Part shown: piece by piece, positions 1 to 8,246 of the stretch
Position numbering within the stretch: position 1 is the stretch's first letter
Layout of the letters: each line of letters begins with the position of its first letter
Source of the DNA: Pseudomonas antarctica
GTDB taxonomy: Bacteria; Pseudomonadota; Gammaproteobacteria; Pseudomonadales; Pseudomonadaceae
Length of the DNA: 64,000 nt
Direction of reading: 5' to 3'
Assembly: GCF_001647715.1 (NCBI RefSeq)
Contig: NZ_CP015600.1
Location: 3,596,001 to 3,660,000, forward strand
Notes under the pieces: model-generated
Seen by the model: the letters and a program-made list of their open reading frames with translations, nothing else
Told to the model about the DNA's origin: nothing
The model's database searches: none
Program-made: the position numbers and the translations under genes

Positions 1-909
1 CTGCTGGCGGGAACGGAAGCGTGCGAACAGCGAGGTAGACAGCACCGGTACCGGCACCGCTTGCTCCATGGCCGCTTCGATGGTCCAGCGGCCTTCGCCA
101 CTGTCGGCCACGGAGCCGGAGTAACCGTCGAGTTTCGGGTCGGTGGCCAGCGCGTCAGCGGTCAGGTCCAGCAGCCAGGACGACACCACGCTGCCACGGC
201 GCCACACTTCGGCGATATCGGCAACGTTGAGGTCGAAGCGCTCGTGCTCCGGCAGGTTGTCCGAGTTTTTAGTCTTGAGGATGTCAAAACCTTCGGCAAA
301 AGCCTGCATCATCCCGTACTCAATGCCGTTGTGAATCATCTTCACAAAGTGCCCGGAACCGGCTGGGCCGGCATGAATGTAGCCATGCTCGGCGCGGCTG
401 TCGGCAGAGGCTGAACGGTCCTTGGTGCGAGGGATGTTGCCCAGGCCCGGTGCCAGGCTGGCGAAGATCGGGTCGAGGCGCTGCACGGTTTCGGCGTCAC
501 CACCGATCATCATGCAATAGCCGCGCTCCAACCCCCAGACGCCACCGGAGGTGCCAACGTCGACGTAATGCAGACCTTTCACCGACAAGGCTCTAGCGCG
601 ACGGATGTCGTCTTTGTACATGGTATTGCCGCCGTCGATGATCACATCACCGTCTTCAAGCAGCTCGCTCAATTGATTAATAGTGTCTTCGGTGGGGTCG
701 CCTGCCGGCAACATCACCCACACGGCGCGCGGCTTTTGCAGCCCGGCTACCAACGCCTTCAAGTCGGCAACGCCGGTGGCGCCCTCCTCGCTCAAGCCTT
801 TGACGAATGCTTCGTTACGGTCGTATACAACGGTGGTATGCCCATTGAGCATCAGGCGCCGCGCAATGTTACCGCCCATGCGGCCTAGTCCGATAATCCC
901 CAGTTGCAT
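1..909 (-). CDS. gnd: 6-phosphogluconate dehydrogenase, decarboxylating (5' part, runs off the window)
   Basis: Reading leftwards from an ATG at 909, 303 codons are open to the window edge. The protein begins [19 protein letters not shown], a Rossmann dinucleotide-binding fingerprint (GxGxxG). It continues with [14 protein letters not shown] and [19 protein letters not shown], the substrate-binding signature of 6-phosphogluconate dehydrogenases, and [15 protein letters not shown], which holds the helix with catalytic residues. The enzyme oxidatively decarboxylates 6-phosphogluconate to ribulose 5-phosphate in the cytoplasm. The compact N-terminus suggests the short, about 330-residue Gnd/YqeC type, often NAD-dependent; cofactor preference cannot be settled here. 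GGAGC lies a few bases before the ATG. The C-terminus lies outside the window. Confidence 0.95.
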   Translation of the reverse strand, partial: MQLGIIGLGRMGGNIARRLMLNGHTTVVYDRNEAFVKGLSEEGATGVADLKALVAGLQKPRAVWVMLPAGDPTEDTINQLSELLEDGDVIIDGGNTMYKDDIRRARALSVKGLHYVDVGTSGGVWGLERGYCMMIGGDAETVQRLDPIFASLAPGLGNIPRTKDRSASADSRAEHGYIHAGPAGSGHFVKMIHNGIEYGMMQAFAEGFDILKTKNSDNLPEHERFDLNVADIAEVWRRGSVVSSWLLDLTADALATDPKLDGYSGSVADSGEGRWTIEAAMEQAVPVPVLSTSLFARFRSRQQ

Positions 910-1178
910 GTGCTGATGCTCCTAACTACTAAATAAATGTGTGACATAGTTTATAGCGCAATGAGGCTATTGAGGGTTAGTCCAGAGCGGATCCGTGTAG
1001 TTTCATGACAAAAAAATGCCATCGTTTCAGCATCACCGCCCCAAAAGTCACAGCGACCACCAAAAATAAAAAAGTTCCATTGGCTCAAAAAAGAATTCAG
1101 AATTGCTACGACTGTTGCCGAGAACCTCGACTCATGCGTTCCGGCACCGCGATCTACCGGCTATTTGCGAGGTAAGCA

Positions 1179-1355
1179 ATGAGCACAGCACAGATGACCC
1201 GCCCGCCACAGACCCTTTACGTCAGCGTCCGTCGCGATGAATTGCGCCAATTGAAAGAAGAGCGCGATCAACTGCAGCAGGAAGTCCTGCGCCTGCGCTC
1301 GCACCTTCAAGCCCAGTTGGATCAGACTTCAGCCGCACGATCAGCCCTTTGCTGA
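1179..1355 (+). CDS. 58-residue coiled-coil hypothetical protein
   Basis: An ATG at 1179, preceded by GAGGTAA, opens a 58-codon frame ending in TGA at 1355. I do not recognise a named family. Residues about 20-50 are rich in Glu, Gln, Leu and Arg with a heptad-like pattern (LRQLKEERDQLQQEVLRLRS), so a short parallel coiled coil is likely. No signal peptide or membrane segment is visible. It sits alone between divergent gnd and the cptA-like gene. The ribosome-binding site and codon pattern make it a plausible real gene; its role is unknown. Confidence 0.6.
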   Translation: MSTAQMTRPPQTLYVSVRRDELRQLKEERDQLQQEVLRLRSHLQAQLDQTSAARSALC

Positions 1356-1440
1356 ACCGCCGCTGAACAGAATGTAAGATAACGTCCACAAAATTCTCAC
1401 AAAGTTTTCACATACCCCTCTCGATACTCCCGCGGAGAAG

Positions 1441-1463
1441 GGCCACCCCATGCATGGGTGGCC
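1441..1463 (+). terminator. GC-rich hairpin downstream of the coiled-coil gene
   Basis: Arms GGCCACCC (1441-1448) and GGGTGGCC (1456-1463) are perfectly complementary around the 7-base loop CATGCAT. There is only a weak T-rich tail (TCTGTT). The hairpin could terminate the upstream small gene or act in the leader of the transferase gene that starts 57 bases further on. The structure is seen directly; the function is inference. Confidence 0.45.
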
Positions 1464-1519
1464 TCTGTTGCGTGCGTCCTTGCGCGTCAACTGCAAAAAT
1501 TATCGGGTTGGATTACTGG

Positions 1520-3262
1520 ATGGCGATGTTCAAACGCAGCACCACGTCTGCGAAAGGCTTTGATTGGGCCGGTCTCGGCTGGCTGTTTCTGTTTTTCTGG
1601 TATTTCTCGGGTATTACCCAACTCCTGATCCAGCTGACCGGCACCTCCGGTTTCAGCGGTTTTCGTCAAGCCTTCTTCCTGAGTGCGTTCTGGCTCGCGC
1701 CAATGCTGCTGTTCCCGCGCCGTACGCGCCTGCTCGCGGCCCTGATCGGCATCGTGCTGTGGGCCTGCTCCATGGCCAGCCTGGGTTATTTCTTCATCTA
1801 CCAGCAGGAATTCTCCCAAAGCGTCATCTTCATCATGTTCGAGTCGAACATCTCTGAAGCGGGTGAATACGCGACCCAATACTTCGCCTGGTGGATTGTG
1901 CTGGCGTTTCTCGCCCATACCGCCATGGCGGTTTTCCTGTGGACGCGCCTGCGCCCGGTTTACCTGCCGCGAGGCCAATCGATTCTGGCGGCCACCGCCA
2001 TTGTGCTGGCGGTTGTCGGTTACCCGTTGGTGAAACAGATTGCGACCAACCCGACCATGGAACTGGCCATCGACGGCTTCGAATCCCGTGTCGAGCCCGC
2101 CGTGCCATGGCAGATGATCGTCGCCTACCGCCGCTACACCGAACAGCTCAATAGCATGCAAGGCATGCTGACCAGCGCCAGCAAGATCCCCCCCTTGAAG
2201 AACCTCAAGGACACCATGGCCGGCCAACCGTCAACGCTGGTGCTGGTGATCGGTGAATCCACCAACCGCCAGCGCATGAGCCTTTATGGCTACCCGCGCA
2301 ACACCACACCGGAACTGGACAAGCTGCGCGACCAACTGGCGGTGTTCAACAACGTCATCACCCCACGCCCCTACACCATTGAAGCGCTTCAACAAGTGCT
2401 GACGTTCGCTGATGAAGAGAACCCGGACCTGTACCTCAAGACGCCGTCGATTGTCAGCGTGATGAAACAGGCCGGCTACAAGACCTACTGGATCACCAAC
2501 CAGCAGACCATGACCAAGCGCAACACCATGCTCACGACCTTTTCCGAACAGGCCGACGAGCAGGTGTACCTCAATAACAACCGCAACCAGAACGCCCGCC
2601 AGTACGACGGCGACGTACTGGCGCCGTTCGCCAAGGCCATGGCCGACCCCGCCGAGCGCAAATTCATCGTGGTGCATTTGCTGGGCACTCACATGAGCTA
2701 TCAGTACCGTTACCCGCCGACTTTTGAAAAATTCACCGATCGCCAGGGCGTACCGGCCGGCATCAGCGACGCCCAACTGCCGATCTACAACAGCTACGAC
2801 AACGCGGTGCTGTACAACGACTTTGTGGTGTCGAGCCTGATCAAGGATTACGCCAAGACCGACCCCAACGGCTTCCTGCTGTACCTCTCGGACCATGGCG
2901 AAGACGTCTACGACTCGGCGGGCCATAGCACCCTGGGCCGTAACGAGGGCAAACCCACTGCGCCGATGTACACCATCCCGTTCATGGCCTACGCCTCACC
3001 GAAATGGCGCGAAACCCATGATTGGAGCTTCGCCGGCGACTTGCAGCGCGCCTCCAGCAGCTCACAGCTGATTCACACCTGGGCTGACTTGGCGGGGTTG
3101 AGTTTTGATGAGTGGGACCGCAGCAAAAGCCTGGTCAGCGACAGCTTCAAGGCGCGTCCGCTGATGATTGGCGATCCCTACATCGGCCAGAAAAAGGGCC
3201 TGATTGATTTCAGCCTGCTCAAGCCGAAAAAAGCGGATGCCGCCGAGGTGGTGGTTAAGTGA
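1520..3262 (+). CDS. cptA: CptA-like phosphoethanolamine transferase (inner-membrane sulfatase family)
   Basis: This 580-residue protein opens with a hydrophobic domain of about five membrane segments (roughly residues 15-190), followed by a periplasmic alkaline-phosphatase/sulfatase fold. GESTNRQRMSLYGYPRNTTPEL near residue 245 carries the Thr that becomes phosphoethanolaminated. LSDHGEDVYDSAGHST supplies metal ligands. The N-terminal WAGLGWLFLFFWYFSG resembles CptA, which adds phosphoethanolamine from phosphatidylethanolamine to the lipopolysaccharide core (family knowledge). I chose ATG 1520 (MAMFKRS) over an in-frame ATG at 1454, because the extra 22 residues look non-coding and overlap the hairpin. 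ATG 1526 is also possible. EptA-type lipid A modification is an alternative, but the N-terminus favours CptA. Confidence 0.85.
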   Translation: MAMFKRSTTSAKGFDWAGLGWLFLFFWYFSGITQLLIQLTGTSGFSGFRQAFFLSAFWLAPMLLFPRRTRLLAALIGIVLWACSMASLGYFFIYQQEFSQSVIFIMFESNISEAGEYATQYFAWWIVLAFLAHTAMAVFLWTRLRPVYLPRGQSILAATAIVLAVVGYPLVKQIATNPTMELAIDGFESRVEPAVPWQMIVAYRRYTEQLNSMQGMLTSASKIPPLKNLKDTMAGQPSTLVLVIGESTNRQRMSLYGYPRNTTPELDKLRDQLAVFNNVITPRPYTIEALQQVLTFADEENPDLYLKTPSIVSVMKQAGYKTYWITNQQTMTKRNTMLTTFSEQADEQVYLNNNRNQNARQYDGDVLAPFAKAMADPAERKFIVVHLLGTHMSYQYRYPPTFEKFTDRQGVPAGISDAQLPIYNSYDNAVLYNDFVVSSLIKDYAKTDPNGFLLYLSDHGEDVYDSAGHSTLGRNEGKPTAPMYTIPFMAYASPKWRETHDWSFAGDLQRASSSSQLIHTWADLAGLSFDEWDRSKSLVSDSFKARPLMIGDPYIGQKKGLIDFSLLKPKKADAAEVVVK

Positions 3263-3280
3263 TGACTGGCTCTGCAACCA

Positions 3281-3299
3281 AAAGATAACAATCATTCTC
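3281..3299 (+). promoter_or_regulatory. Fur box upstream of the FpvA-like receptor
   Basis: AAAGATAACAATCATTCTC matches 13 of 19 positions of the classical Fur consensus GATAATGATAATCATTATC, with the AATCATTCTC half almost perfect. It lies 90 bases before the receptor start, where Fe-Fur would repress transcription in iron-replete cells. The match was counted by hand; binding is inferred. Confidence 0.65.
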
Positions 3300-3329
3300 G
3301 TTTAAGCCTAAAGTTCCACGCCTCCTTTC

Positions 3330-3373
3330 GTCTTTGAGCCAAGGCCTTTTCTTAATGAGAAGGCCACAAAGAC
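3330..3373 (+). other. Long hairpin abutting the ribosome-binding site of the receptor
   Basis: Two nested arm pairs are visible. GTCTTTG (3330-3336) pairs with CAAAGAC (3367-3373), and GGCCTTTTC (3343-3351) pairs with GAGAAGGCC (3357-3365) with one mismatch. The structure ends one base before the Shine-Dalgarno sequence AAGGAG (3374-3379), nine bases ahead of the ATG at 3389. If transcribed, it could modulate translation or stabilise the leader. It might instead overlap promoter elements. Function is unproven. Confidence 0.4.
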
Positions 3374-3388
3374 AAGGAGTCTGCCGCG

Positions 3389-5617
3389 ATGTTTGTGCCT
3401 TTTACCCGCTCCATGACCTTCACCGCTGGCCTGTTCAGCGTCGTGCTGAGCCCGGAGCTGCTAGCCGAAACCGACCCCGAGCACACCGTGCTGGAGCTGG
3501 GTAGCACCCGCGTCACTGCCGAAGGCCTGGGTGCCACTACCGAGCACACCCAGGCCTATACCACCGGTTCGATGAGCACCGCCACCCGCCTGAACCTGCC
3601 CATCAAGGAAACCCCGCAATCCATTTCGGTGATCACCCGCCAGCAGATGGATGACTTCAACCTCAACACGCTGACCGATGCCCTGCGCCAGACCACAGGG
3701 GTAACGGTGCAGCACCTGGACTCGGATCGGGCGGGTTACTCGTCCCGCGGCTATTCGATCAACAACTTCCAGGTTGACGGGATGCTCAGCACCTTCGGAC
3801 GTATGAAGTCGGATGCCGACACCATCATTTACGACCGCATCGAGGTCGTGCGCGGCGCCACTGGCCTGACCACCGGCGCAGGCGACCCTTCGGCCACGGT
3901 CAACATGATCCGCAAGCGCCCTACCGCAGACTGGCAGGCCAGGACCGGCGTCAGCGCTGCCAGCCATGACAATTACTACAGCTACGTCGATGTGGGCGGC
4001 CCCCTGGCGTTTGATGGACGACTGCGCGGGCGTACCGTACTGGCTTACCGTGACAGCCAGTCCTATCGCGACAACTACGCGCTGCAACGGGAGGTGGGCT
4101 ACGGCATTCTCGAAGGCGACCTGACGGACGACACGGTGGTCGCCGTAGGTTTCGACTATCAGAACAAACATGTGCAAGGCACCTCCTGGGGCACCCTGCC
4201 CTATTGGAACAGCGACGGCAGCAAGGCCCGGCTGTCGCGCTCGGCGAACATGGCCGCCGACTGGAGCTCCTGGCCGCTGAAAGACAAGACCACCTTCGCC
4301 TCCATCGATCACAAACTGTCCCCCGACTGGCGCCTGAAAGCAGCGTACACCCATCGACAGAGCGACACTGATGGCAAGGTGTATTACGGCGGCGCCGGCT
4401 TCCCCAATCCGGATGGCAGCGGCATGAACGCCTGGACCAACCAGATGGTCGGCACGTCGAAAATGGACGTGGTGGATTTCAATCTCACCGGCGCCTACCC
4501 ATTGTTCGGGCGCGAGCATGAGCTGATGGTGGGGTATGGCGAGTCCGAACAGCGGGACACTTCGCCGTTCCAGCGCTACACAACGCCCGAGGGCTACGAA
4601 GACATCAAACAGTGGCAACACATGGGCGGTATCGTAAAATTTCCCGACCGCACCACCGGCCTGAAGGGTCAACACGACAGCAAAAAACAGACGGCGGGTT
4701 ACCTGGCCACGCGCCTGAGCCTCACCGACCGACTGCACGCTGTGCTGGGAAGCCGTTACGGCAGTTGGGAAAGCGAAACGATCTCCCCTGACTACAACAG
4801 CAATAATCAGTTGATCAACGCCAGCAAAACCAGCCAGACCCACAACGACATGTGGACGCCGTATGCCGGTTTGCTCTACGACATAACGCCCGAATACACC
4901 GTGTATGCCAGCTACACCGATATTTTCAACCCGCAGGACGAACGCGATGCCAGCAAGAAGTACCTGGAACCCGTGGTGGGCAGCAACTACGAGGTCGGCC
5001 TCAAGGGCAGCCTGCTCAACGAGCGCCTGAACCTGGCCAGCGCTTACTTCTGGAGTACCCAGGATAACGTCGCCGAGCTGGATAACAGTGCGCCGCCGGA
5101 CCCGATCACACGCGAGCAATTCTACAAGTCAGGCGGTAAAGGCAATAAGGTGCAAGGCTTTGAGGTGGAGGTATCGGGCGAGGTCATGCCCGACTGGAAC
5201 CTTACCGCAGGCTACACCTACACCCACTCGCGCAATGGCGAGAAGCAGCGCGCCAACCGCAACCAGCCACTCAATCTGTTGAAAGTCTCGACGGCCTATC
5301 GCCTGCCGGGACAATGGCGTGGGTTAACGGTGGGTGGCGCGGTGAACTGGCAAAGCGATGCCTACGACTTTGCCCAGCGCCCGACAGGTGCGCGAGGCGA
5401 TAACGGTGACCTGATTACCGAAAGCACCAAAATCACACAACAGGCCTACACCGTGGTCAACCTGATGTCGCGCTACCAGTTCGACGAACATGTTTCGGCC
5501 TCGATCAACGTCAATAATCTATTTGATAAAAAATATTACGAACGCGTCGGCTTTTATAACGGCGTGTATTGGGGAGAACCGCGCTCCCTCACGCTGGCTG
5601 TGGACTGGAGGCTTTAA
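3389..5617 (+). CDS. TonB-dependent siderophore receptor, FpvA-like, without signalling domain
   Basis: This 742-residue outer-membrane receptor has a signal peptide (about residues 1-27, ending near LLAETD) and a possible TonB box around TVLELGSTRVTA. The plug begins at IKETPQSISVITRQQMDDF and carries IYDRIEVVRGATGL. A 22-strand barrel should occupy the rest, ending LTLAVDWRL. Plug and barrel motifs (YSSRGYSINNFQVDG, VYASYTDIFNPQ, GFYNGVYWGEPRS) closely parallel the pyoverdine receptor at 25195-27636, so a ferripyoverdine or related peptidic siderophore is the likely ligand (FpvB-type). Unlike that receptor it has no N-terminal secretin/TonB (STN) domain, so it should transport without sigma-factor signalling. 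A Fur box, a leader hairpin and a strong AAGGAG precede it. The exact ligand is inference. Confidence 0.88.
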   Translation: MFVPFTRSMTFTAGLFSVVLSPELLAETDPEHTVLELGSTRVTAEGLGATTEHTQAYTTGSMSTATRLNLPIKETPQSISVITRQQMDDFNLNTLTDALRQTTGVTVQHLDSDRAGYSSRGYSINNFQVDGMLSTFGRMKSDADTIIYDRIEVVRGATGLTTGAGDPSATVNMIRKRPTADWQARTGVSAASHDNYYSYVDVGGPLAFDGRLRGRTVLAYRDSQSYRDNYALQREVGYGILEGDLTDDTVVAVGFDYQNKHVQGTSWGTLPYWNSDGSKARLSRSANMAADWSSWPLKDKTTFASIDHKLSPDWRLKAAYTHRQSDTDGKVYYGGAGFPNPDGSGMNAWTNQMVGTSKMDVVDFNLTGAYPLFGREHELMVGYGESEQRDTSPFQRYTTPEGYEDIKQWQHMGGIVKFPDRTTGLKGQHDSKKQTAGYLATRLSLTDRLHAVLGSRYGSWESETISPDYNSNNQLINASKTSQTHNDMWTPYAGLLYDITPEYTVYASYTDIFNPQDERDASKKYLEPVVGSNYEVGLKGSLLNERLNLASAYFWSTQDNVAELDNSAPPDPITREQFYKSGGKGNKVQGFEVEVSGEVMPDWNLTAGYTYTHSRNGEKQRANRNQPLNLLKVSTAYRLPGQWRGLTVGGAVNWQSDAYDFAQRPTGARGDNGDLITESTKITQQAYTVVNLMSRYQFDEHVSASINVNNLFDKKYYERVGFYNGVYWGEPRSLTLAVDWRL

Positions 5618-5626
5618 ACCCCCGAA

Positions 5627-5656
5627 CCCGAAGTTAACAAAAACGTTAACTTCGGG
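5627..5656 (+). terminator. Perfect 12-bp inverted repeat after the receptor gene
   Basis: CCCGAAGTTAAC (5627-5638) and GTTAACTTCGGG (5645-5656) are exact reverse complements separated by AAAAAC. The stem begins 10 bases after the receptor stop, so it probably protects or terminates the mRNA. No T run follows, so it is not a canonical intrinsic terminator. The GTTAAC core and further GTTAA copies nearby leave open an operator role for the following small gene. Confidence 0.55.
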
Positions 5657-5759
5657 CTGCGCCACGTTAATTCCCACTTAATAAGATAGCGCCATAGTCG
5701 CTTCACGAATCGGATCACGGAGCGATCAGACACCTCTCACTCTTAATGGGAATACTGCC

Positions 5760-5981
5760 ATGAAACTCTCCACCTTGATGCTTGCCAGCCTGATGACCCT
5801 GACCTCCGCAGCCGCCTTTGCAGAAGGCGGCGCAGAGCGCTCGAAGGAGTTCTACAACAACTTCACCTTTATGCAGCAGAAGACGCACGGCACCACTGAT
5901 CAAACTGCGTTGGCCGACGGCAAGAATGTAAAGACCGGCACTGCCGATCAAACCAGCGCAGAGCAACATCCCAACAGCTGA
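5760..5981 (+). CDS. Small secreted/periplasmic protein (possible PtrA-like family)
   Basis: A 73-residue protein with a clear Sec signal peptide (MKLSTLMLASLMTLTSAAAFA, cleavage after AFA) and a short polar mature part beginning EGGAERSKEFYNNFTFMQQ. A GGGA-type ribosome site precedes the ATG. The EGGAER-(aromatic) start after the signal resembles small Pseudomonas proteins annotated with a PtrA N-terminal domain, some of them metal-responsive; that link is a memory-based guess. The gene is flanked by a perfect inverted repeat upstream and a strong terminator downstream, so it appears monocistronic. Function unknown. Confidence 0.7.
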   Translation: MKLSTLMLASLMTLTSAAAFAEGGAERSKEFYNNFTFMQQKTHGTTDQTALADGKNVKTGTADQTSAEQHPNS

Positions 5982-6043
5982 TTTAATCGTTAGTTAATCC
6001 GCATTACCCTGTGCCATTCCGCTCCTTTGGCAAAGGTTAACTT

Positions 6044-6070
6044 GGCGCCATTTAATGGCGCCTTTTTTTT
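6044..6070 (+). terminator. Intrinsic terminator after the small secreted protein gene
   Basis: GGCGCCA (6044-6050) and TGGCGCC (6056-6062) form a GC-rich stem with a TTTAA loop, followed at once by eight T residues (6063-6070). This is a textbook rho-independent terminator for the plus strand. It lies just before the end of the convergent acetyltransferase gene. Confidence 0.9.
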
Positions 6071-6082
6071 GCATCTTATTTA

Positions 6083-6574
6083 TTAAAGCGGCTTGTTCCA
6101 GAACAGCATGCGCCCATGGGCGGGATCAAAAATCGAATCATCAAAACCGAACTTGCGGTACGCCGATTGCGCGACATCATTGCCTTCAAGCACTTCCAGG
6201 GTGATCTTGCAGCAACCACGCTGACGCGCGATCTCCTCGACCTTGTTCAACATCTTCTGGCTCAACCCCAAGCCACGAAACTGCTTCATCACCATCACGT
6301 CGTGCACGTTGATCAATGGGCGGCAGGCGAACGTCGAGAACCCTTCGAAACAATTGACCAGCCCCGCCGGTTCACCACCGACAAACGCCAATACGCTGAA
6401 CGCGTGGGGGCGCTTGGCCAGCTCGGCGGGCAATTGCAGCAACAGATCAGCAGGCAACGTATGACCGCCGCCCATAGGGTCTTCAGCGTAATGGTTGAGC
6501 ACCAGGCCGATGGCCTCGGCGTGCACGGGGTTGGTGTAGCTGGCTTGCAGTACCAGGATGTCTGGGGTGTCCAT
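6083..6574 (-). CDS. GNAT-family N-acetyltransferase
   Basis: A 163-residue single-domain protein starting MDTPDILVLQASYTNP, with GAGGAAGGAA directly before the ATG at 6574. The frame extends upstream to 6700, but that part lacks conserved sequence and the ribosome site decides the shorter start. The GNAT core is visible: VHDVMVMKQFRGLGLSQKMLNKVEEIARQRGC gives the V and A motifs with acetyl-CoA-binding RGLGLS, and LEVLEGNDVAQSAYRKFGF is the typical C-terminal substrate loop. It transfers an acetyl group from acetyl-CoA to an unknown amine in the cytoplasm. Confidence 0.85.
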   Translation of the reverse strand: MDTPDILVLQASYTNPVHAEAIGLVLNHYAEDPMGGGHTLPADLLLQLPAELAKRPHAFSVLAFVGGEPAGLVNCFEGFSTFACRPLINVHDVMVMKQFRGLGLSQKMLNKVEEIARQRGCCKITLEVLEGNDVAQSAYRKFGFDDSIFDPAHGRMLFWNKPL

Positions 6575-6736
6575 TTCCTTCCTCAATAACGACAACAAGG
6601 GAATCGGTTCCCTTTGAGGCGACGATTGTAAGCATGGACTCAGCCGCAGATGAAGGAGATTAACTACAAATGCCTGACAGAAAGTACGCAGGTTGTGCAC
6701 ATAAAACGCTGTTATCCGTTTTTTTAAGGCGTTGTC

Positions 6737-7843
6737 CTATACACCAAAGCGCTGCAGCTGCATCTCCTGCAAGCGGCTGAGGGTGCGGCGGAACGGAAAC
6801 TCCAGGTAACCTTCGGTGTAGAGACTTTCCAGCGGGACGCTGGCCTCGATGAACAACGGCACCTTGCGGTCGTAGCATTCGTCGACCAGTGCGATAAAGC
6901 GCCGCACACTGTCATCGTGCACCGACAGTTCAGGCAAATCGCGATCACCTGCCACCACGCGCTGCGCAGCATCTTCAGTGCCACGGGCAATCCGGCCCGG
7001 GCGTTTTTGCGCGCTCAGGTTGGGGACTTCACCCAGCAGGATCGCCTTGAAGCGATCGCACAGCAACATGAAATCCATCGCGGCCAGCGGCTGCTCGCAC
7101 AGCTCCAAATAGCGACACCAGAGCACCGTATCACTGTACTGCACCGTCACAATCGAGCGAAAACCAACACTGACCGGCCCACTGCTCAGCGCCTGCCCTT
7201 CGGTCAATTGTTTGAACACCGTGGCGAGCGCATGCGGCTGGTCTACCCAATAGCGCTGCAGCCCTACACCGGGATGCAATCGGTGGTCTTCACCGCCGTC
7301 TACCGCTACCACCTGCATGTGCTGCTTGATCGCCTCGATACCCGGCAGGAAACGCTCGCGATTGAAGCCGCCGGCGTACAGCTGATCGGGAGGTTGATTC
7401 GAGGTGCAGACCATCACCACACCTTCTTCGAACATCACCTGGAACAGCCGGCCAAGAATGATCGCGTCACCGATGTCATTGACGAACAACTCGTCAAAAC
7501 AAAGCACGCGCACTTCCCGGCTGAGCTCCCGCGCCAAGGCCTGCAAGGGATCGTGGATGCCGCTGAGCTGGAACAGGCGCTGATGCACCCACCCCATGAA
7601 GTGGTGAAAGTGCTGGCGCCGCGCAGGCACTCGCAGGCTTTGATAGAACTGGTCCATCAACCAGGTTTTGCCTCGACCGACCGGCCCCCACAGGTAAACC
7701 CCGGGAATCGGCGAGCGCCCTTCGTGCAAGGCTTCGTGGCAGGTTTGCAAGGCTTGCACCGCCCGGCGCTGGGCGTCGTCAGGCACGAAACCTTGCTGGG
7801 CGATGGCGTGTTGGTAAGCCGTGAGCGGCGATTCAAAAGTCAT
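6737..7843 (-). CDS. zapE: Cell division protein ZapE (AFG1-like ATPase)
   Basis: A 368-residue AAA+ type ATPase. GPVGRGKT (residues 53-60) is the Walker A loop. VLCFDELFVNDIGDAIILGRLF contains Walker B (CFDE) and the family-typical segment after it, and VMVCTSNQPPDQLY is sensor 1. The early HHFMGWVHQRLFQL stretch is characteristic of ZapE, which associates with the Z-ring late in division or under anaerobic stress in E. coli (family knowledge). Length agrees with the family (about 370). The gene lies 15 bases after the NTF2-like gene on the same strand but is not obviously linked in function. Confidence 0.92.
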   Translation of the reverse strand: MTFESPLTAYQHAIAQQGFVPDDAQRRAVQALQTCHEALHEGRSPIPGVYLWGPVGRGKTWLMDQFYQSLRVPARRQHFHHFMGWVHQRLFQLSGIHDPLQALARELSREVRVLCFDELFVNDIGDAIILGRLFQVMFEEGVVMVCTSNQPPDQLYAGGFNRERFLPGIEAIKQHMQVVAVDGGEDHRLHPGVGLQRYWVDQPHALATVFKQLTEGQALSSGPVSVGFRSIVTVQYSDTVLWCRYLELCEQPLAAMDFMLLCDRFKAILLGEVPNLSAQKRPGRIARGTEDAAQRVVAGDRDLPELSVHDDSVRRFIALVDECYDRKVPLFIEASVPLESLYTEGYLEFPFRRTLSRLQEMQLQRFGV

Positions 7844-7858
7844 GCGTGCCAGTATGAC

Positions 7859-8194
7859 TTACACAGAGATATCCAGCCGTGAAATCTTGCCCTGCTCGTT
7901 CAGGCGAAAGGTGTAGCGCAACTCCAGCGGGCTTCCCGGAAAGTTCCCGGACACCACGTTGCTGACCAACACCTTACCGGTGCGATGCTGCACCTTGATC
8001 ACTTCGACCCTGGGCTGATAACGACGCCCGGAGTCTTCCATCCAACGGGCGATGGCGGCCGTACCGACTTGATGCTCGCCTTCATCGAAGACGTTGGCGT
8101 CGTCGGCAAAACATTCGGTAATCACCGAGGTATCACGGCTATTGGCCGCAGTGATATAGGCCACGATGGCGGGGGCCAATTCAGGCAGGGACAT
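7859..8194 (-). CDS. SnoaL/NTF2-like nuclear transport factor 2 family protein
   Basis: A 111-residue single-domain protein. AIVAYITAANSRDTSVITECFADDANVFDEGEHQVGTAAIARWM is the helix and first-strand signature of SnoaL-like domains, and the rest is a beta-sheet half-barrel ending LEIRYTFRL-type strands. AGGAGCTGTGCC precedes the ATG. Members bind small hydrophobic ligands or catalyse isomerisation; the substrate is unknown. It lies 52 bases downstream of the YafY/WYL regulator on the same strand, so the two are likely co-transcribed. Confidence 0.8.
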   Translation of the reverse strand: MSLPELAPAIVAYITAANSRDTSVITECFADDANVFDEGEHQVGTAAIARWMEDSGRRYQPRVEVIKVQHRTGKVLVSNVVSGNFPGSPLELRYTFRLNEQGKISRLDISV

Positions 8195-8246
8195 GGCACA
8201 GCTCCTTTTTTTGCGATTTATGGCGTCATGCTAAGCCAGAGCTGTG

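Noticed and set aside
930..957. TAAAT copies upstream of gnd as PvdS boxes
   Set aside because: No CGT follows at 16 or 17 bases from either TAAAT.
3309..3331. TAAAG-N15-CGT as a PvdS box for the receptor at 3389
   Set aside because: One mismatch and a 15-base spacer make it weak beside the exact N16 boxes elsewhere, and it overlaps the leader hairpin; it is mentioned only as part of the relaxed-box finding.
3461..5119. 552-codon open frame on the minus strand inside the receptor gene
   Set aside because: It is antisense to a receptor with intact family motifs; the translation is compositionally odd and lacks any domain, as expected for a high-GC shadow frame.
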